Shown here in pieces: positions 62,108 to 64,000 of a DNA stretch of 64,000 nt. Where the stretch lies: assembly GCF_003308995.1 (NCBI RefSeq), contig NZ_QFFJ01000002.1:2790001-2854000 (forward strand). The letters run 5' to 3'. Every line of letters begins with the position of its first letter. Position 1 is the first letter of the stretch. The stretch is from Chitinophaga flava. GTDB lineage: Bacteria > Bacteroidota > Bacteroidia > Chitinophagales > Chitinophagaceae. The translations under genes were made by a program, and so were the position numbers. Under the pieces are notes generated by a model. It was not told the origin of the DNA. It saw nothing but the letters and a program-made list of their open reading frames with translations, and ran no database searches.

Positions 62108-63271
62108 ATGGAACCAAATAAATTTCCTTCAGACCTGTTGCAAAAATACCTGGACGGCGTCATCTCCGAAACGGAGAGCACCGCCCTGTTTGCCTGGCTG
62201 CGGGAAAACCCGTCAGAAAACAATGAGGCGCTGGAAGTGGTGCTGCAGGAGGCTTATGACGGATCTATGAAAGAGAAGCCAGCCCTCTCCGCCGATGCCA
62301 GCCAGCGCATACTCAACCGGCTGATGGTATCTATAAACGAAACAGAGAGCGTCCGAACTATTCCCTTCTTACGAAGGACCTGGGTAAGATATGCTGCAGC
62401 GGCGGTGTTACTGCTGGCCGTTGCCGGCACTGCCAGGCTGCTGATGCGGGAAAGGAAACAGGTAATACCACCTATAGCCGTGGCCGTTACTACCGGCTCC
62501 AACCGCGCAGTACTGAAGCTGTCCAACGGCCAGGAGATCGTGCTGGACAGCGCCCATGGCAGCATCCTTCAGCAACAGGGTATCACCGTACATAATGACA
62601 GCGGCAAACTGGACTATGAGGGCCATGCCGATGTAGTGGAATACCATACCCTTTCTACGCCCCGTGGCGGACAATATAAGGTACAGCTACCCGATGGAAC
62701 TGCCGTATGGCTCAATGCTGCGTCGGGCATTACTTACCCTACCGCTTTCACCGGCAAGGAACGTAAGGTGAAGATCAGCGGGGAAGCCTATTTCGAAGTG
62801 GCTGCCAATGCCAAAAAACCTTTCCGGGTAGATGTGGATGGAAAGGCAACTGTGGAAGTACTGGGTACCCGGTTTAACGTTAACGCTTATACGGATGAGC
62901 AACATATCCGTACCACCCTGCTGGACGGGCGTGTGAAAGTAGTGCACGGGCAACAGGCTTCGGTGCTGAAACCCGGACAGGAAGCGCAGATCACCGCACA
63001 GGGAATGGACATCATAGACAGTCCTGACCTGGAAATGGCCATCGCCTGGAAAAACGGCTCCTTCCGGTTTGACCATGCCCACCTGAAAGAGGTGCTGCGG
63101 CAGATGTCCAGATGGTACGATGTAACAGTCATATATGAACCAGGAAGCACAGATATTATATTCAGCGGGGAAATCAAACGGGATCTGAACCTGCCGCAGG
63201 CACTGATTGTGCTGGAGACAATGGGGGTTCATTTCAGGATAGAAGGAAAGCAATTAATAGTAATGCCATAA
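62108..63271 (+). CDS. FecR-family anti-sigma factor / regulator
   Basis: A 387-residue inner-membrane protein. The N-terminal cytoplasmic part (about 1-90) would bind the sigma factor. There is one membrane segment (about 95-115, VRYAAAAVLLLAVAGTARLLM). The periplasmic FecR domain follows (TPRGGQYKVQLPDGTAVWLNAASGI region, GEAYFEVAANAKKPFRV, VEVLGTRFNVNAY). The C-terminal STN-like half (SWRYDVTV-type segment, FSGEIKRDLNLPQAL) would contact the receptor plug. The gene order sigma - FecR - SusC-like receptor is standard for Bacteroidota nutrient uptake loci. Confidence 0.95.
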   Translation: MEPNKFPSDLLQKYLDGVISETESTALFAWLRENPSENNEALEVVLQEAYDGSMKEKPALSADASQRILNRLMVSINETESVRTIPFLRRTWVRYAAAAVLLLAVAGTARLLMRERKQVIPPIAVAVTTGSNRAVLKLSNGQEIVLDSAHGSILQQQGITVHNDSGKLDYEGHADVVEYHTLSTPRGGQYKVQLPDGTAVWLNAASGITYPTAFTGKERKVKISGEAYFEVAANAKKPFRVDVDGKATVEVLGTRFNVNAYTDEQHIRTTLLDGRVKVVHGQQASVLKPGQEAQITAQGMDIIDSPDLEMAIAWKNGSFRFDHAHLKEVLRQMSRWYDVTVIYEPGSTDIIFSGEIKRDLNLPQALIVLETMGVHFRIEGKQLIVMP

Positions 63272-63322
63272 AGTATCCATAAGAGAAACTAAAATCAAAA
63301 AGCAACAAAGGTGATGATGTGA

Positions 63323-63356
63323 ACATACCGGCTCTGCACGGTAAGGGCCGGTATGT
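63323..63356. other. Hairpin between fecR-like gene and receptor gene
   Basis: A perfect 10-bp inverted repeat (ACATACCGGC with GCCGGTATGT) and 14-base loop in the 179-base gap. There is no T run. It may reduce read-through or separate the regulatory genes from the receptor transcript. Confidence 0.5.
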
Positions 63357-63450
63357 CTCTAACGGTAAAAGCCATCAGGCTTAAGGGCGGAGCTATGTCT
63401 TGCCGGAAATATCATCTGCCTGATTATTTACAAATCAACCAAAAAATGTT

Positions 63451-64000
63451 ATGCCAGAATTGAGTCATCAACAGCGGAATGTCCCGCAGCATCGGCGGTC
63501 TGTCAAGCAGACGATATGGCTGCTCCTGATAGCTGCTATGGGCCTGCCACTCAAAGGATGGTCACAGACCATTACTTTTAGTAGTAATAAGGTATCCCTG
63601 CAACAGGTTTTTGCAGAGATAAAAAAACAGACCAACTATGCCGTGGTGTTTAATCCTGAACATGTAGATGTGAACATCTCTGTTCCGGTGAATGCCAAAA
63701 AACAGCCACTGGACGCTTTTATGAAAACACTGTTGGCCAAACTGCCGCTCAACTATACCATTGTAGGCAGCACCATCGTTGTTTTCCGTAAGTCCGACAC
63801 ACCGCCTGATTTTAACAGTACGCCGCCGGCCACGGAGATCACCGGCGTGGTATACGATGAAAAATCCAATATGCCCATGCCCGGTGTAAGTGTCTTTGCC
63901 AGCGGTTCCGGCAAGGGTACTCAAACAGACGAGAAAGGTTTCTTCACTTTGAAAAAACTCAAAGACAAGGAGATGCTGACCTTCTCCAGCATTGGTTATG
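63451..64000 (+). CDS. SusC/RagA-type TonB-dependent receptor, N-terminal part (cut by window end)
   Basis: An open frame of 183 codons from the ATG at 63451 to the window edge. A positively charged start and hydrophobic segment (about 20-38, IWLLLIAAMGLPLKGWSQ) form a signal peptide. An STN domain follows (about 48-112, VSLQQVFAEIKKQTNYAVVF, TIVVF). Then comes the beginning of a carboxypeptidase-regulatory-like domain (about 127-183, ITGVVYDEKSNMPMPGVSVF). This is the usual N-terminus of a receptor that signals to FecR. The plug and barrel lie beyond the window; the substrate is unknown. Confidence 0.93.
   Translation, partial: MPELSHQQRNVPQHRRSVKQTIWLLLIAAMGLPLKGWSQTITFSSNKVSLQQVFAEIKKQTNYAVVFNPEHVDVNISVPVNAKKQPLDAFMKTLLAKLPLNYTIVGSTIVVFRKSDTPPDFNSTPPATEITGVVYDEKSNMPMPGVSVFASGSGKGTQTDEKGFFTLKKLKDKEMLTFSSIGY

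Noticed and set aside
61476..64000. FecI/FecR/receptor unit as ferric-citrate or siderophore uptake
   Set aside because: The STN plus carboxypeptidase-like N-terminus is the general SusC/RagA type, used for glycans and many other ligands; the substrate cannot be told.

Overview
The window looks like chromosomal DNA of a Bacteroidota member, most likely Chitinophaga or a close relative. Supporting signs are a FecI-type sigma / FecR / STN-domain SusC-like receptor unit, short Bacteroidota Crp/Fnr and HxlR regulators, promoter-like TTTG-N19/20-TAnnTTTG elements, and double-glycine lanthipeptide-type leaders of the sort known from Chitinophaga. No tRNA, rRNA, CRISPR array, insertion sequence or phage gene was seen. 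No gene-free stretch exceeds about 250 bases.

Bases 1-42181 hold three very large collinear NRPS genes; the first is cut by the left edge. They encode the tail of one module plus eleven complete modules and a terminal thioesterase. I read the specificity pockets by eye against the GrsA numbering. The order is X(D-, upstream module) - Asp - aromatic (Phe-like) - D-Ile/Val - Ser - D-basic (Lys/Orn-like) - unassigned - D-Ile/Val - Asp - Leu - Asp - Ile/Val, then release by the TE. Epimerization domains sit where a D residue is marked, and each is followed by a C domain of the type that accepts a D-donor. The second and third proteins start with TubC-like docking domains. The first and second end in similar acidic tails, which would keep the proteins in order. 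A subtilisin-like lipoprotein gene follows the TE gene by 28 bases on the same strand and may belong to the cluster.

Bases 43800-57600 are mostly housekeeping genes: a leftward MlaEFD-type phospholipid transport operon, a rightward ligA-polX repair pair with a 4-base overlap, a class-2 O-methyltransferase, a YtcJ-like amidohydrolase with a clear terminator, a Crp/Fnr regulator, a membrane fatty-acid-hydroxylase-superfamily protein, a HEAT-repeat protein and a secreted metallo-beta-lactamase-fold hydrolase. The hydrolase is divergent from an HxlR regulator, with a duplicated operator-like site between them.

Bases 58200-60010 hold the most unusual feature: seven tandem genes for 63-69-residue peptides. 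Each has a conserved Lys-rich leader ending in (I/L)AGG and a four-cysteine core (C-x6/7-C-x9-C-x2-C). They look like RiPP precursors of the Bacteroidota class I lanthipeptide leader type, but no modification, protease or export gene lies nearby. The array is preceded by inverted repeats and closed by a strong terminator.

The right end has a secreted alpha/beta hydrolase and, divergent from it, an ECF sigma factor, a FecR anti-sigma factor and the start of a SusC/RagA-type TonB-dependent receptor cut by the window edge.
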